NCBI RefSeq assembly: GCF_900580865.1
Contig: NZ_UTBZ01000219.1
Span: forward strand, 1 to 64,000
DNA: 64,000 bases
DNA from: Pseudomonas viridiflava
GTDB taxonomy: Bacteria; Pseudomonadota; Gammaproteobacteria; Pseudomonadales; Pseudomonadaceae
Direction of reading: 5' to 3'
Under the pieces are notes generated by a model. That model was given only the letters and a program-made list of their open reading frames with translations, made no database searches and was not told where the DNA came from. Positions 34,575 through 43,337 of this stretch are shown here, piece after piece; positions within the stretch are counted from its first letter, which is position 1, and every line of letters starts with the position of its first letter. The position numbers were made by a program, and so were the translations under genes.

Positions 34575-35726
34575 TCAGCGCAGGGTATCAACCATGTCAG
34601 CGATGGTGGTCAGCACGTCTTTGCCCAGCTGTTTGGAGCGTTTGCCCGACCAGCCGGTTTCCTTGTCGGGATGGTCGTCGTGATCCTTGAATGGCATTTC
34701 CAGTGTCAACGAAAGGCAGTCGTATTTCTGGCCGACGCTGTTGCACGCCAGGGTCATGTTGGCCTGGCCCGGTTCGTCGCGGGTGTAGCCGTACTTGGTC
34801 TGGAAGTCTTTGGTGGTGTGTTTCAGGTGATTGCGGAAGTGCTCTTCGAGCTTCTCGATGCGCGGCGTGTAGCCCGGATTGCCTTCGCAGCCGGCGGTGA
34901 ATACATGGGGGATTTCTTCGTCGCCATGTACGTCGAGGAATAGATCGACGCCATACTTTTCCATCTGCTGTTGTACGAAAAGTACCTCGGGACTGACCTC
35001 CTGACTGGCGTTCTGCCAAGCGCGATTCAAGTCCTGGCCCATGGCATTGGTGCGCAGGTGACCATGGAACGCGCCGTCCGGATTCATGTTCGGCACCAGG
35101 TACAGATCGGCACTCGCCAGCAGCTTGTTCAGCACCGGATCGTCATGTCTTTCCAGGCGTTCGATCACGCCTTCCATGAACCATTCGGCCATGTGTTCGC
35201 CCGGATGCTGTTGAGCAATGATCCAGATTTTGCGCTGGCCTTCAGCGCCGGTGCCTTTGCGCAGCAGCTGAATGTCACGACCTTCGACGCTTTTACCGGT
35301 CGCCAGCAGTTCAGTGCCAGCCTTGCTCAGCGCCTGATCAATCAGCCAGTCGTGACGGCCCCGGCTGTAGGGTTCGAAATACGCAAACCATGCATGGGTT
35401 TGCTCCGCCTCAAGGCAAAAACGCAGGCTGTCACCTTCAAAACTGGTTGGAATGCGGAACCAATTGACGTGGTCGTAGGAAGCGACTGCCTGATAGCCGG
35501 TCCAGGCTTTGTTATAGGAGGATTGGCTGGCGTTGACCAGGCGAAACCAGTGTTCCTGATGAACATGCAGACCGCTGGCCTTGAAGTGGAACCACTGAAA
35601 ATGTGCGCTGCGAGTATCCGGGCGAATGGCCAGAACCGGATTGAGCGGATTACTGATGTCGATGACTTGGATGTTGCCGCTGTCGAAGTTGGCGCTGATG
35701 TCGAACGAAGATTTGGCCACGGTCAT
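34575..35726 (-). CDS. M14-family cytosolic-type carboxypeptidase
   Basis: A 383-residue zinc carboxypeptidase. Residues 1-125 are the extra N-terminal beta-sandwich of the AGBL/Nna1-like group. The catalytic part holds HPGE (H174, E177) and DVHGD (H267) as zinc ligands and E343 in LTLEMPF as the general base. MNPDGAFHGHLRTNAMGQDLNR is the substrate-binding signature. There is no signal peptide, so it acts in the cytosol. Eukaryotic relatives trim glutamate from tubulin; the bacterial substrate is not established. The ATG at 35726 (AGGA upstream) is preferred to a start at 35825. It ends with a clear hairpin terminator. Confidence 0.9.
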   Translation of the reverse strand: MTVAKSSFDISANFDSGNIQVIDISNPLNPVLAIRPDTRSAHFQWFHFKASGLHVHQEHWFRLVNASQSSYNKAWTGYQAVASYDHVNWFRIPTSFEGDSLRFCLEAEQTHAWFAYFEPYSRGRHDWLIDQALSKAGTELLATGKSVEGRDIQLLRKGTGAEGQRKIWIIAQQHPGEHMAEWFMEGVIERLERHDDPVLNKLLASADLYLVPNMNPDGAFHGHLRTNAMGQDLNRAWQNASQEVSPEVLFVQQQMEKYGVDLFLDVHGDEEIPHVFTAGCEGNPGYTPRIEKLEEHFRNHLKHTTKDFQTKYGYTRDEPGQANMTLACNSVGQKYDCLSLTLEMPFKDHDDHPDKETGWSGKRSKQLGKDVLTTIADMVDTLR

Positions 35727-35908
35727 AATCGATTCCTGAATATGATTTTTATGGCCGTTACTGTACACGCAGGCAGGGCTGAAACCGAGGGGAATTGCGG
35801 GGTTGTGGCGGGGGGCGTCCTCCATGACGCGGATGCAGCTTAGAGACTGTGCGATTGATTCTCAAGTGCTAATTGTCATTAGTTTGCCCCAATGTGGCCG
35901 GGCCTGGC

Positions 35909-35936
35909 TTGTCATTCGATATTCTTTTGATATTAT
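35909..35936 (+). promoter_or_regulatory. Candidate promoter facing prrF from the opposite strand
   Basis: TTGTCA and TATTAT are 16 nt apart, close to a sigma-70 consensus, in the gene-free stretch 35727-35984. A transcript from here would run antisense into the PrrF terminator. I see no gene it could serve. Low confidence. Confidence 0.25.
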
Positions 35937-35984
35937 CCGCGCCATCGAATTTGCAGCACCTAAAGACTTCATTAGCCTGAAGCC

Positions 35985-36037
35985 AAAAGCCCGAAAAACG
36001 GGCAAAAAAAGACCCGGCAAAAAGCCGGGTCAAAAAC
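35985..36037 (-). terminator. Tandem terminators of PrrF
   Basis: On the minus strand, GACCCGGC-TTTTT-GCCGGGTC followed by seven T, then GCCCG-TTTTT-CGGGC followed by four T. The first is the normal 3' hairpin of PrrF RNAs; the second gives backup. Confidence 0.9.
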
Positions 36038-36115
36038 CGTGATTAGCCTGATGAGGAGATAGTCCAGAAGACCGACCTAAGGTCTCTGGTCCATCGACTG
36101 ATCTCGCGACCAGCT
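36004..36115 (-). ncRNA. prrF: PrrF iron-responsive small RNA
   Basis: An RNA of about 112 nt. On the minus strand it begins near AGCTGGTCGCGAGATCAG, contains the PrrF core TCTCCTCATCAGGCTAATCA that pairs with iron-protein messages, and ends with a GC-rich hairpin plus T-run. A Fur box overlaps the promoter at 36122-36150. In P. aeruginosa, PrrF RNAs are made under iron starvation and block translation of iron-using proteins (sodB, sdh, acnB). Here a single copy is present in the window rather than a tandem pair. I recognise the core from memory; a covariance-model search would confirm it. Confidence 0.9.
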
Positions 36116-36121
36116 GCATGC

Positions 36122-36150
36122 AATAGTAATCATTATCATTTGCAAGTCAA
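36122..36150 (-). promoter_or_regulatory. PrrF promoter with overlapping Fur box
   Basis: On the minus strand TTGACT (36150-36145), 16 nt, TACTAT (36128-36123). The sequence AATGATAATGATTACTATT (36140-36122) overlapping the -10 closely matches the GATAATGATAATCATTATC Fur consensus, so iron-bound Fur should block transcription. Confidence 0.85.
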
Positions 36151-36206
36151 ATGTTTTTATCTGCGCGATTGGAAAATTCTTTCCTGTCCGTCTGTATTTC
36201 CGTTCC

Positions 36207-36545
36207 TCAGACTTCATCGCCATCGAGCGAATGGTCGACCATCGCCCGCGCCATATCCACCATGTGCACCACTGAAAAAGCCAGATCGCGACTCGCGCCT
36301 TGCAGGTTTTCGGCTGCCTTGAATGCAGTGGCCGCTGCACAGCGCAGCAAGTCTGACGCATGCACCAGGGCTTCTTCGCCACTGAGATGGCGCCTGACAT
36401 CGAAAAAACGTTCGTCGACCGCTGGTTCTGACACAGCTGGTTTCAAGTAATAGTCCAGCGCTCGCTGCGCCGCCGCGTTGCCTTGGGGCGAGGTGAAGGT
36501 GGTGTCCATTTGCAGATCGGGCAAGTCTTTGCTGCTGATATTCAT
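36207..36545 (-). CDS. DUF6124-like small protein
   Basis: A 112-residue cytosolic protein. The stretch EEALVHASDLLRCAAATAF and the later DLAFSVVHMVDMARAMVD are the conserved features of a family, DUF6124 (earlier DUF3077, as I recall), found in many copies across Pseudomonas. Function is unknown. AAGGAG lies about 14 nt before ATG, a little far. It is transcribed toward prrF; read-through would meet the prrF terminators. Confidence 0.75.
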   Translation of the reverse strand: MNISSKDLPDLQMDTTFTSPQGNAAAQRALDYYLKPAVSEPAVDERFFDVRRHLSGEEALVHASDLLRCAAATAFKAAENLQGASRDLAFSVVHMVDMARAMVDHSLDGDEV

Positions 36546-36675
36546 GATGAAGAGGCACTCCTTGGGCGATTGAAAATCCGTGCCTTCAGGATAGTACGAT
36601 GCGTAGTTGTGACGAGGATTTAAATACTACAATATGTGTTTTGCTGGCCGAAGGCGTCGACGTAAGGTGCTGCAC

Positions 36676-37335
36676 ATGGATAAATGGATTGAGTTGGTCA
36701 AGGCCAAGATGAGTGAACTCAAAATCACTCAAACAGAGCTCGGAGAGCGCGTCGGCATGTCCCAGGGCGGGATCGGCCATTGGCTGAACAAGCGTCGCGA
36801 ACCCGGCATCACCGAAATGAACCGCGTGCTGCAGGCGCTGGGCATGGATTTCCTTGAAGTGGTGCTGGTCATCCGTGAACCGCAACCGTCAGAGGACGAC
36901 GAGATGCCACTGGCGCAGAAGTACAACCCGTACTTCCGTTACCCGGTCAGCGATTGGCAGACGACGTGCGAGGTGCGCGAGAGCGATCCGGCGTCTTACA
37001 CCAAGGCGTCAGGCAAGCAGCGTTTCGAACTGACGGATTACCACGCGCGCGGCCCGGCGTTCTGGTTGACGGTGACGGGAGATTCGATGACCGCTCCCAG
37101 TGGCCAGAGCATTGCCGAGGGCATGCTGATTCTGGTCGACCCGGCAGCGGAGGCGGTGCCCGGCAAACTGGTGATTGCCCAATGGCCCGATAGCGCTGAG
37201 GCGATTTTTCGCAAACTCGACGAAGAGGGCGGCCAGCGTTACCTGGTGCCGCTCAATCCGACCTGGCCGAAAGCCCTGCTGACCGATGAGTGTCGAATCA
37301 TCGGCGTTGTGGTTCAGGCAACGGCGCGTTACTAG
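36676..37335 (+). CDS. XRE/S24-family phage-type repressor (PrtR-like)
   Basis: A 219-residue regulator. Residues 10-60 form a helix-turn-helix (TQTELGERVGMSQGGIGHWL) and residues 110-219 an S24 peptidase domain with the catalytic Ser in TGDSM (S137) and Lys near 180 (AIFRKL). LexA-like self-cleavage would need an Ala-Gly or Cys-Gly site, which I cannot point to with confidence. It resembles PrtR and phage C2 repressors that release pyocin or prophage genes on DNA damage, but no such genes are in the window. The ATG at 36676 has AAGGTG upstream. Confidence 0.85.
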   Translation: MDKWIELVKAKMSELKITQTELGERVGMSQGGIGHWLNKRREPGITEMNRVLQALGMDFLEVVLVIREPQPSEDDEMPLAQKYNPYFRYPVSDWQTTCEVRESDPASYTKASGKQRFELTDYHARGPAFWLTVTGDSMTAPSGQSIAEGMLILVDPAAEAVPGKLVIAQWPDSAEAIFRKLDEEGGQRYLVPLNPTWPKALLTDECRIIGVVVQATARY

Positions 37336-37338
37336 TCA

Positions 37339-37368
37339 GATCGATCCTCGCCCGGCGCAGGATCGATC
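37339..37368. terminator. Hairpin between convergent S24 and liuD genes
   Basis: GATCGATCCT, a 10-nt GC-rich loop and AGGATCGATC form a perfect 10-bp stem in the 40-bp gap. There is no T-run, so termination may be partial or Rho-aided. Confidence 0.4.
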
Positions 37369-37375
37369 CTCGCGT

Positions 37376-39325
37376 TCACACGGCTTCCAGTTCAACCAAA
37401 GCGCTGCCTTCGCCAACCATTTCGCCTTCCTGGCAATACAGCGCTTTGATCACCCCGGCATGCGGCGCACGGATGCTGTGCTCCATCTTCATCGCCTCCA
37501 ACACCACCAGTTGCGCACCGGCCTCGACCGATTGCCCGGCCTCGACCAGTACGCGGACAATACTGCCGTTCATAGGCGCGGTCAGTCCGCCCTGATGACT
37601 GTGACTGGCTTCGACGGCGCTGATCGGGTCGTACGTTTCGATGCACCGCAACTCGCCGTCCCATTGCAGGTACAGCGAATCCCCTTGGCGAATGGCGCGC
37701 AATGTACGACGAACGCCCTCGTGCTCGACGATGAGTGCTTCGCCGGACAGTCTGGCGTGGTCAGCGGCGCTCAGCGTCAAGGCTCGGTCCTGCCCCTCGC
37801 AAGTCAAATGCAGAGTGATTTCCCGTGGCAGACCCGCACGCAAACCGCTGTTGAGCGACCAGGGCGAAGCAGGGTCATCCTGGCGCGCCAACTGCGGCAG
37901 ACTCTGTGCCACCGCCTGAGCCGCTGCGTTCCAGAACGCATCGCTCAACGTGCCCGGGGCAGGCAGCAATTGCTCCTGATAACGCGGAATAAACCCGGTA
38001 TCCAGTTCCGCTGCCGCAAACGCCGGGTGCGCGATGATCCGCCGCAAGAAGTTGATGTTGGTTTTCAAACCGCCAATTGCGAACTCGTCGAGCATGCTCA
38101 AGAGGCGCAACCGGGCCTGTTCGCGTTCTTCGCCCCAGGCAATCAGTTTGCCGAGCATCGGGTCGTAGAACGGCGAAATTTCATCGCCTTCTTCAACCCC
38201 GCTATCGACTCTGCGTCCAGGCCCTGCAGCCGATTCGCGGTACAACGCCAAACGCCCGGTAGCGGGCAGGAAGTCGTTTGAAGGATCTTCGGCATACAGG
38301 CGTACTTCGATCGCATGGCCGTTCAACGGCACTTGCTCCTGAGTGATCGGCAGCGCTTCACCACGAGCAACGCGGATCTGCCACGCCACCAGATCGAGAC
38401 CGGTGATAGCCTCTGTCACCGGGTGCTCCACCTGCAGGCGCGTGTTCATCTCCATAAAGAAGAACTCACCGCGCGCATCCAGCAGAAACTCCACCGTACC
38501 GGCGCCGACATAACCGATTGCCTGCGCCGAACGTACGGCCGCTTCGCCCATAGCGCGACGCAGTTCCGGGGACAAACCCGGTGCTGGCGCTTCTTCGACG
38601 ACTTTCTGATGACGCCGTTGAATCGAGCAATCCCGTTCATTGAGGTACAGGCAGTTGCCATGCTGATCGGCGAACACCTGGATTTCCACGTGGCGTGGCT
38701 TGAGCAGGTATTTCTCCACCAGCATCCGCGAATCGCCGAACGACGACTGCGCTTCGCGCTGAGCCGAGGCGAGAGCTTCGGCGAGTTGGCTGACGTCCTC
38801 GACCACTTTCATGCCTTTGCCTCCGCCGCCGGCCGTGGCCTTGAGCAGCACTGGATAACCAATGCGTTCACAAGCATCACGGAAGGTGTCGAGGTCCTGT
38901 GCTTCGCCGTGATAACCCGGCACCAGCGGGACACCGGCGGTTTCCATCAGCGCTTTGGCGGCGGACTTGCTGCCCATCGCATCGATGGCCGAGGCAGGTG
39001 GGCCGAGGAAAATCAGCCCGGCGGCTTCGATGGCGCGAGCGAATCCGGCGTTTTCCGAGAGAAACCCGTAGCCTGGATGAATCGCCTGGGCGCCGCTGGC
39101 TTTGGCTGCCGCGATCAGTTTGTCGATTTGCAGATAACTCTCGGCCGCTTTGCTGCCACCGAGATCGACGCGAATGTCTGCTTCACGGCTGTGCCGCGCC
39201 TCGCGATCGATGGCGCTGTGCACGGCGACCGTGGTCAGGCCCAACGCTTTGGCGGTGCGCATCACGCGGCAAGCGATTTCGCCACGGTTGGCCACCAGCA
39301 GGGTGGTGAGAACAGGTGCGCTCAT
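37376..39325 (-). CDS. liuD: 3-methylcrotonyl-CoA carboxylase, biotin-containing alpha subunit
   Basis: A 649-residue biotin carboxylase plus carrier protein. The N-terminal part (LLVANRGEIACRVMRTAK) is the biotin carboxylase; GGGGKGMKVV is its ATP-grasp loop. The C-terminal LEAMKMEHS carries the biotinylated lysine. With LiuB it carboxylates 3-methylcrotonyl-CoA in leucine breakdown. The ATG has AAGGAG 8 nt upstream and overlaps the liuC stop by one base (TGATG). It is the last gene of liuABCD. Confidence 0.96.
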   Translation of the reverse strand: MSAPVLTTLLVANRGEIACRVMRTAKALGLTTVAVHSAIDREARHSREADIRVDLGGSKAAESYLQIDKLIAAAKASGAQAIHPGYGFLSENAGFARAIEAAGLIFLGPPASAIDAMGSKSAAKALMETAGVPLVPGYHGEAQDLDTFRDACERIGYPVLLKATAGGGGKGMKVVEDVSQLAEALASAQREAQSSFGDSRMLVEKYLLKPRHVEIQVFADQHGNCLYLNERDCSIQRRHQKVVEEAPAPGLSPELRRAMGEAAVRSAQAIGYVGAGTVEFLLDARGEFFFMEMNTRLQVEHPVTEAITGLDLVAWQIRVARGEALPITQEQVPLNGHAIEVRLYAEDPSNDFLPATGRLALYRESAAGPGRRVDSGVEEGDEISPFYDPMLGKLIAWGEEREQARLRLLSMLDEFAIGGLKTNINFLRRIIAHPAFAAAELDTGFIPRYQEQLLPAPGTLSDAFWNAAAQAVAQSLPQLARQDDPASPWSLNSGLRAGLPREITLHLTCEGQDRALTLSAADHARLSGEALIVEHEGVRRTLRAIRQGDSLYLQWDGELRCIETYDPISAVEASHSHQGGLTAPMNGSIVRVLVEAGQSVEAGAQLVVLEAMKMEHSIRAPHAGVIKALYCQEGEMVGEGSALVELEAV

Positions 39326-40140
39326 CAACGCGGCTCCTTGGTGGTGGTTGCGGCTTGCCAGCTAGGCGGACGCTTTTGCAGAAAGGCGCGCAAGCCTTCC
39401 TGACCTTCAGGGCTGACGCGGATACGGGCGATGGCGTTTTCGGTGTAGCGGCGCAGCGCCGGGGTCAGTGAGCCGTTGCCGACTTCACGCAGCAAGTCCT
39501 TGCTGGCGCGCATCGCCGCGGGGCTGTTAAGCAGCAAGTTGTTGATCCAGTGCTCGACTTGCTGATCAAGTTCAGCGGCCGGATAGCTCTCGGACAACAA
39601 ACCTATTTCGCGCGCACGTTGCCCGCCGAAACGTTCGGCGGTCAGCGCATAACGACGTGCAGCACGTTCGCCAATCGCTTGCACCACGAACGGGCTGATC
39701 ACCGCCGGTGCCAGGCCGATGCGCACTTCCGACAGGCAGAATTGCGCGTCATCGGCGCCAATCGCCATGTCACAGCAACTGATCAACCCCAGCGCGCCCC
39801 CGAATGCCGCGCCTTGTACCACTGCAACGGTGGGGATCTTGAGTTTGGCGAGGTTGTACATCAACTCTGCCAACTCACGAGCGTCGTCGAGGTTGGTGTG
39901 GTAATCGAGCTCGGCCGATTGCTGCATCCACGCCAGGTCAGCGCCAGCGCTGAAATGCTTGCCACGGCCACGCACCAGCAAGAAACGCAGGCTGGCGTCG
40001 CTGGCGACTTTGTCCAGCGCCAGGATCAGCTCACGGATCATCTCGGCGTTGAACGCGTTGTTCTTTTCCGCGCGGTTGAGCCACAGCGTCGCGAAGCCGC
40101 GTGGGTCGCTGTGTAGTTCGAGGGTGTTGAAGTCACTCAT
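39325..40140 (-). CDS. liuC: Methylglutaconyl-CoA hydratase
   Basis: A 271-residue crotonase-fold hydratase that adds water to 3-methylglutaconyl-CoA, giving HMG-CoA. GKHFSAGADLAWM is the oxyanion-hole segment and GGALGLISCCDMAIG the second. The frame is open to 40251 through REP DNA, but the real start is the ATG at 40140 (or the ATG at 40146) after GGAG. It overlaps liuD by one base and follows liuB, with a REP pair in between. Confidence 0.95.
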   Translation of the reverse strand: MSDFNTLELHSDPRGFATLWLNRAEKNNAFNAEMIRELILALDKVASDASLRFLLVRGRGKHFSAGADLAWMQQSAELDYHTNLDDARELAELMYNLAKLKIPTVAVVQGAAFGGALGLISCCDMAIGADDAQFCLSEVRIGLAPAVISPFVVQAIGERAARRYALTAERFGGQRAREIGLLSESYPAAELDQQVEHWINNLLLNSPAAMRASKDLLREVGNGSLTPALRRYTENAIARIRVSPEGQEGLRAFLQKRPPSWQAATTTKEPR

Positions 40141-40160
40141 ATTCATCCGTCTCCACGGTT

Positions 40161-40252
40161 CCTGTGGGAGCGAGCCTGCTCGCGAAAGCGTTGTATCAGT
40201 CGACATTTCCACTACCTGACAAACCGTATTCGCGAGCAGGCTCGCTCCCACA
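40161..40252. repeat. REP pair inside the liu operon
   Basis: CCTGTGGGAGCGAGCCTGCTCGCGAA and its inverse lie in the liuB-liuC gap, so the two halves of the operon are separated by a strong hairpin. Confidence 0.9.
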
Positions 40253-40257
40253 AAAAA

Positions 40258-41865
40258 TCACATCCGGAACACGCCGAAGCGGCTCGGTTCGATTGGCGCG
40301 TTCAGCGACGCGGACAAGGCCAGGGCCAGCACGTCGCGGGTCTGCGCCGGGTCGATGACGCCGTCGTCCCACAGCCGTGCGCTGGAATAATAGGGGTGAC
40401 CCTGCTCTTCATACTGGTCGAGGATCGGTTGCTTGATCTCGGCTTCCTGCTCTGCACTGAAGTTTTGGCCACTGCGTTCAGCCTGTTCGCGTTTGACCTG
40501 TACCAATACGCCGGCTGCCTGTTCGGCACCCATCACGCCGATACGCGCGTTCGGCCACATCCACAGGAAACGCGGATCGTATGCGCGGCCGCACATGCCG
40601 TAGTTGCCGGCACCGAAGCTGCCGCCGATGATCACGGTGAATTTCGGCACTTTCGCGCAAGCCACCGCAGTCACCAGTTTCGCGCCGTGCTTGGCGATGC
40701 CGCCGGCCTCGTATTTCTGACCAACCATGAAGCCGGTGATGTTCTGCAAAAACAGCAGCGGAATGCCGCGCTGGCAGGCCAGTTCTATGAAGTGCGCGCC
40801 TTTCTGCGCGGCTTCGGCGAAGAGGATGCCGTTGTTGGCCAGAATCGCGATCGGATAACCGTGCAAATGGGCGAAACCGCAGACCAGCGTAGTACCGAAC
40901 AGCGCTTTGAATTCATCGAACACCGAACCGTCGACCAGCCGCGCAATCACTTCGCGCACGTCGAACGGCTGCTTGGCATCGGCGGAAACCACGCCGTACA
41001 ACTCGTCGCGGGCGTACAGCGGCGCAACCGGTGTGCGTTGCTGCAATTCACCGAGCTTGCGCCAGTTGAGGTTAGCGACGCTGCGGCGGGCGAGGGCGAG
41101 GGCATGTTCATCGCTCTCGGCGTAATGGTCGGCGACCCCGGAAATCTTGCAGTGCACATCGGCACCGCCCAGATCTTCGGCGCTGACCACTTCGCCGGTC
41201 GCGGCTTTCACCAGCGGCGGGCCGGCGAGGAAAATCGTCGCCTGATTGCGCACCATGATTGCTTCGTCGGCCATCGCCGGTACGTACGCACCACCAGCGG
41301 TGCAGGAGCCCATGACCACGGCGATCTGCGGAATGCCCATCGCGCTCATGTTGGCCTGGTTGAAGAAGATCCGCCCGAAGTGCTCGCGATCCGGGAACAC
41401 TTCGTCCTGACGCGGCAGGTTGGCGCCGCCGGAGTCCACCAGATAGATGCACGGCAGGCGATTCTGCTGCGCGATGGTCTGCGCGCGCAGGTGTTTCTTC
41501 ACCGTGAGTGGGTAATACGAACCGCCTTTCACCGTCGCGTCGTTGGCGACGATCATGCACTCGACGCCTTCGACCCGGCCGATCCCGGCGATCACACCCG
41601 CAGCTGGAACGTCTTCGCCATAAACGGCGTGGGCGGCTAATTGACTGATTTCCAGAAACGCCGAGCCCGGATCGAGCAAGCGGTTGATGCGCTCGCGTGG
41701 CAGCAGTTTGCCGCGCGAGGTGTGGCGTTCCTGGGCTTTGGCGCCGCCGCCCTGCGCCACTTGGGCGAGCAGGGTGTGCAGGGCGTCGACCTGTTTGAGC
41801 ATCGCCGCGCTGTTGGCGGCGAACTCTGCTGATCGGGGATTGAGCTGAGTGTGCAGGGTAGCCAT
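40258..41865 (-). CDS. liuB: 3-methylcrotonyl-CoA carboxylase, beta (carboxyltransferase) subunit
   Basis: A 535-residue carboxyltransferase. GGSFGAGNYGMCGRAYDPRF in the C-terminal half and the GSCTAGGAYVPAM segment form the acyl-CoA and carboxybiotin sites. It works with LiuD. CGGAGC precedes the ATG by 9 nt. It starts 12 nt after liuA ends. Confidence 0.96.
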   Translation of the reverse strand: MATLHTQLNPRSAEFAANSAAMLKQVDALHTLLAQVAQGGGAKAQERHTSRGKLLPRERINRLLDPGSAFLEISQLAAHAVYGEDVPAAGVIAGIGRVEGVECMIVANDATVKGGSYYPLTVKKHLRAQTIAQQNRLPCIYLVDSGGANLPRQDEVFPDREHFGRIFFNQANMSAMGIPQIAVVMGSCTAGGAYVPAMADEAIMVRNQATIFLAGPPLVKAATGEVVSAEDLGGADVHCKISGVADHYAESDEHALALARRSVANLNWRKLGELQQRTPVAPLYARDELYGVVSADAKQPFDVREVIARLVDGSVFDEFKALFGTTLVCGFAHLHGYPIAILANNGILFAEAAQKGAHFIELACQRGIPLLFLQNITGFMVGQKYEAGGIAKHGAKLVTAVACAKVPKFTVIIGGSFGAGNYGMCGRAYDPRFLWMWPNARIGVMGAEQAAGVLVQVKREQAERSGQNFSAEQEAEIKQPILDQYEEQGHPYYSSARLWDDGVIDPAQTRDVLALALSASLNAPIEPSRFGVFRM

Positions 41866-41877
41866 GGCCAGCTCCGT

Positions 41878-43041
41878 TTAGCGGGTTTCGTTGAACAGTT
41901 CGCGACCGATCAGCATGCGCCGGATCTCACTGGTGCCGGCGCCGATTTCGTACAGCTTGGCGTCACGCAGCAGACGGCCAGCCGGGAACTCGTTGATGTA
42001 ACCGTTACCGCCAAGAATCTGGATCGCGTCGAGGGCCATTTGCGTGGCGCGCTCGGCGGTGTAGAGGATCACCCCGGCGGCGTCCTTACGGGTGGTTTCA
42101 CCGCGTTCGCAGGCCTGGGCAACCGCATAGAGGTAGGCGCGACTGGCGTTGAGTTGGGTGTACATGTCGGCGACTTTGCCCTGGATCAGCTGGAATTCCC
42201 CGATGCTCTGGCCGAATTGTTTGCGGTCGTGGATGTACGGCACGATCAGGTCCATGCACGACTGCATGATCCCGGTCGGGCCGCCGGACAGCACGACGCG
42301 CTCGTAATCGAGGCCGCTCATCAACACTTTGACGCCACCGTTGAGCACGCCGAGGATGTTTTCTTCCGGCACTTCGACGTCATCGAAGAACAGTTCGCAG
42401 GTGTTGGAACCGCGCATGCCGAGCTTGTCGAACTTGTTGCTGCGGCTGAAGCCTTTCCAGTCGCGCTCGACGATGAATGCGGTAATGCCGTGTGGGCCTT
42501 TTTCCAGATCGGTCTTGGCGTAGATCACGTAGGTGTTGGCGTCAGGGCCGTTGGTGATCCAGGTTTTGCTGCCGTTGAGGACGAAACGGTCGCCGCGCTT
42601 GTCGGCGCGCAGTTTCATCGAAACCACATCGGAACCGGCGTTCGGTTCACTCATGGCGAGGGCACCGACGTGTTCGCCGCTGATCAGTTTCGGCAGGTAT
42701 TTGGTTTTTTGTTCATGGTTGCCGTTGCGGTTGATCTGGTTGACGCAGAGGTTGGAGTGCGCGCCGTAGGACAGCGCCACCGAAGCCGAGCCACGGCTGA
42801 TTTCTTCCATCGCCACGACGTGCGCCAGGTAACCGAGGCCAGCGCCGCCGTACTCTTCCGGCACGGTGATGCCGAGCAGGCCCATGTCACCGAACTTGCG
42901 CCACATGTCGGCAGGGAACAGGTTGTCGCTGTCGATCTGCGCAGCGCGCGGGGCGATCTCCTTGGCGACAAAGGACTGGACCTGATCGCGCAGCATGTCG
43001 ATGGTTTCACCGAGGGCGAAGTTCAGGGATGGATAGCTCAT
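41878..43041 (-). CDS. liuA: Isovaleryl-CoA dehydrogenase
   Basis: A 387-residue acyl-CoA dehydrogenase, the first committed enzyme of the liu pathway, oxidising isovaleryl-CoA to 3-methylcrotonyl-CoA. FAD-binding segments ALAMSEPNAGSDV and the C-terminal AIQILGGNGYINEFP match the family; the Glu base of IVD enzymes lies in the LMSGLDYERVVLSGG region. AAAAGGTGA lies upstream of ATG. Two LiuR boxes and a TTGACA-N17-TACGTT promoter lie just before it. Confidence 0.96.
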   Translation of the reverse strand: MSYPSLNFALGETIDMLRDQVQSFVAKEIAPRAAQIDSDNLFPADMWRKFGDMGLLGITVPEEYGGAGLGYLAHVVAMEEISRGSASVALSYGAHSNLCVNQINRNGNHEQKTKYLPKLISGEHVGALAMSEPNAGSDVVSMKLRADKRGDRFVLNGSKTWITNGPDANTYVIYAKTDLEKGPHGITAFIVERDWKGFSRSNKFDKLGMRGSNTCELFFDDVEVPEENILGVLNGGVKVLMSGLDYERVVLSGGPTGIMQSCMDLIVPYIHDRKQFGQSIGEFQLIQGKVADMYTQLNASRAYLYAVAQACERGETTRKDAAGVILYTAERATQMALDAIQILGGNGYINEFPAGRLLRDAKLYEIGAGTSEIRRMLIGRELFNETR

Positions 43042-43096
43042 GGGTCACCTTTTGGCTTTTTTGTAGGGTGGGGAGGGCGGTCACTCGGCTCTCACC

Positions 43097-43155
43097 TTTA
43101 CGTTAACGTAAGCCTGTGATGGATGGCTGTCAATCACCCTTTACGTTAACGTCAA
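43097..43155 (-). promoter_or_regulatory. liuA promoter with two LiuR boxes
   Basis: TTTACGTTAACGTAA (43097-43111) and TTTACGTTAACGTCAA (43140-43155) are near-identical palindromes, 43 bp apart, matching the known LiuR (MerR-family) motif. On the minus strand TTGACA (43133-43128), 17 nt, TACGTT (43110-43105) gives the promoter; the nearer box overlaps its -10. Confidence 0.8.
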
Positions 43156-43202
43156 CTTAGGCGAGAGTAGGGACAGTTCAAGATTGAAGCGGAGCAGGCC
43201 TC

Positions 43203-43292
43203 GTGGGAGCGAGCCTGCTCGCGAAAGCGTCAGATCAGTCAACGTGGATGTTGAATTCGCTGGCCTCTTCGTGAGCAGGCTCGCTCCCACAG
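43203..43292. repeat. REP inverted pair
   Basis: GTGGGAGCGAGCCTGCTCGCGAA and its inverse, with the right arm carrying one change (TTCGTGAGC). It lies between the liuA promoter and the divergent acyl-CoA ligase. Confidence 0.88.
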
Positions 43293-43337
43293 GGTCAAAT
43301 CCGGCAAAACCCACTAATAAAGACAATAGGGGTCGTC

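Noticed and set aside
35803..36042. 79-residue ORF with a basic tail
   Set aside because: Its tail is the translated PrrF terminator region; no ribosome site.
36676..37335. Prophage or pyocin cluster implied by the S24 repressor
   Set aside because: No structural, lysis or integrase genes lie on either side.
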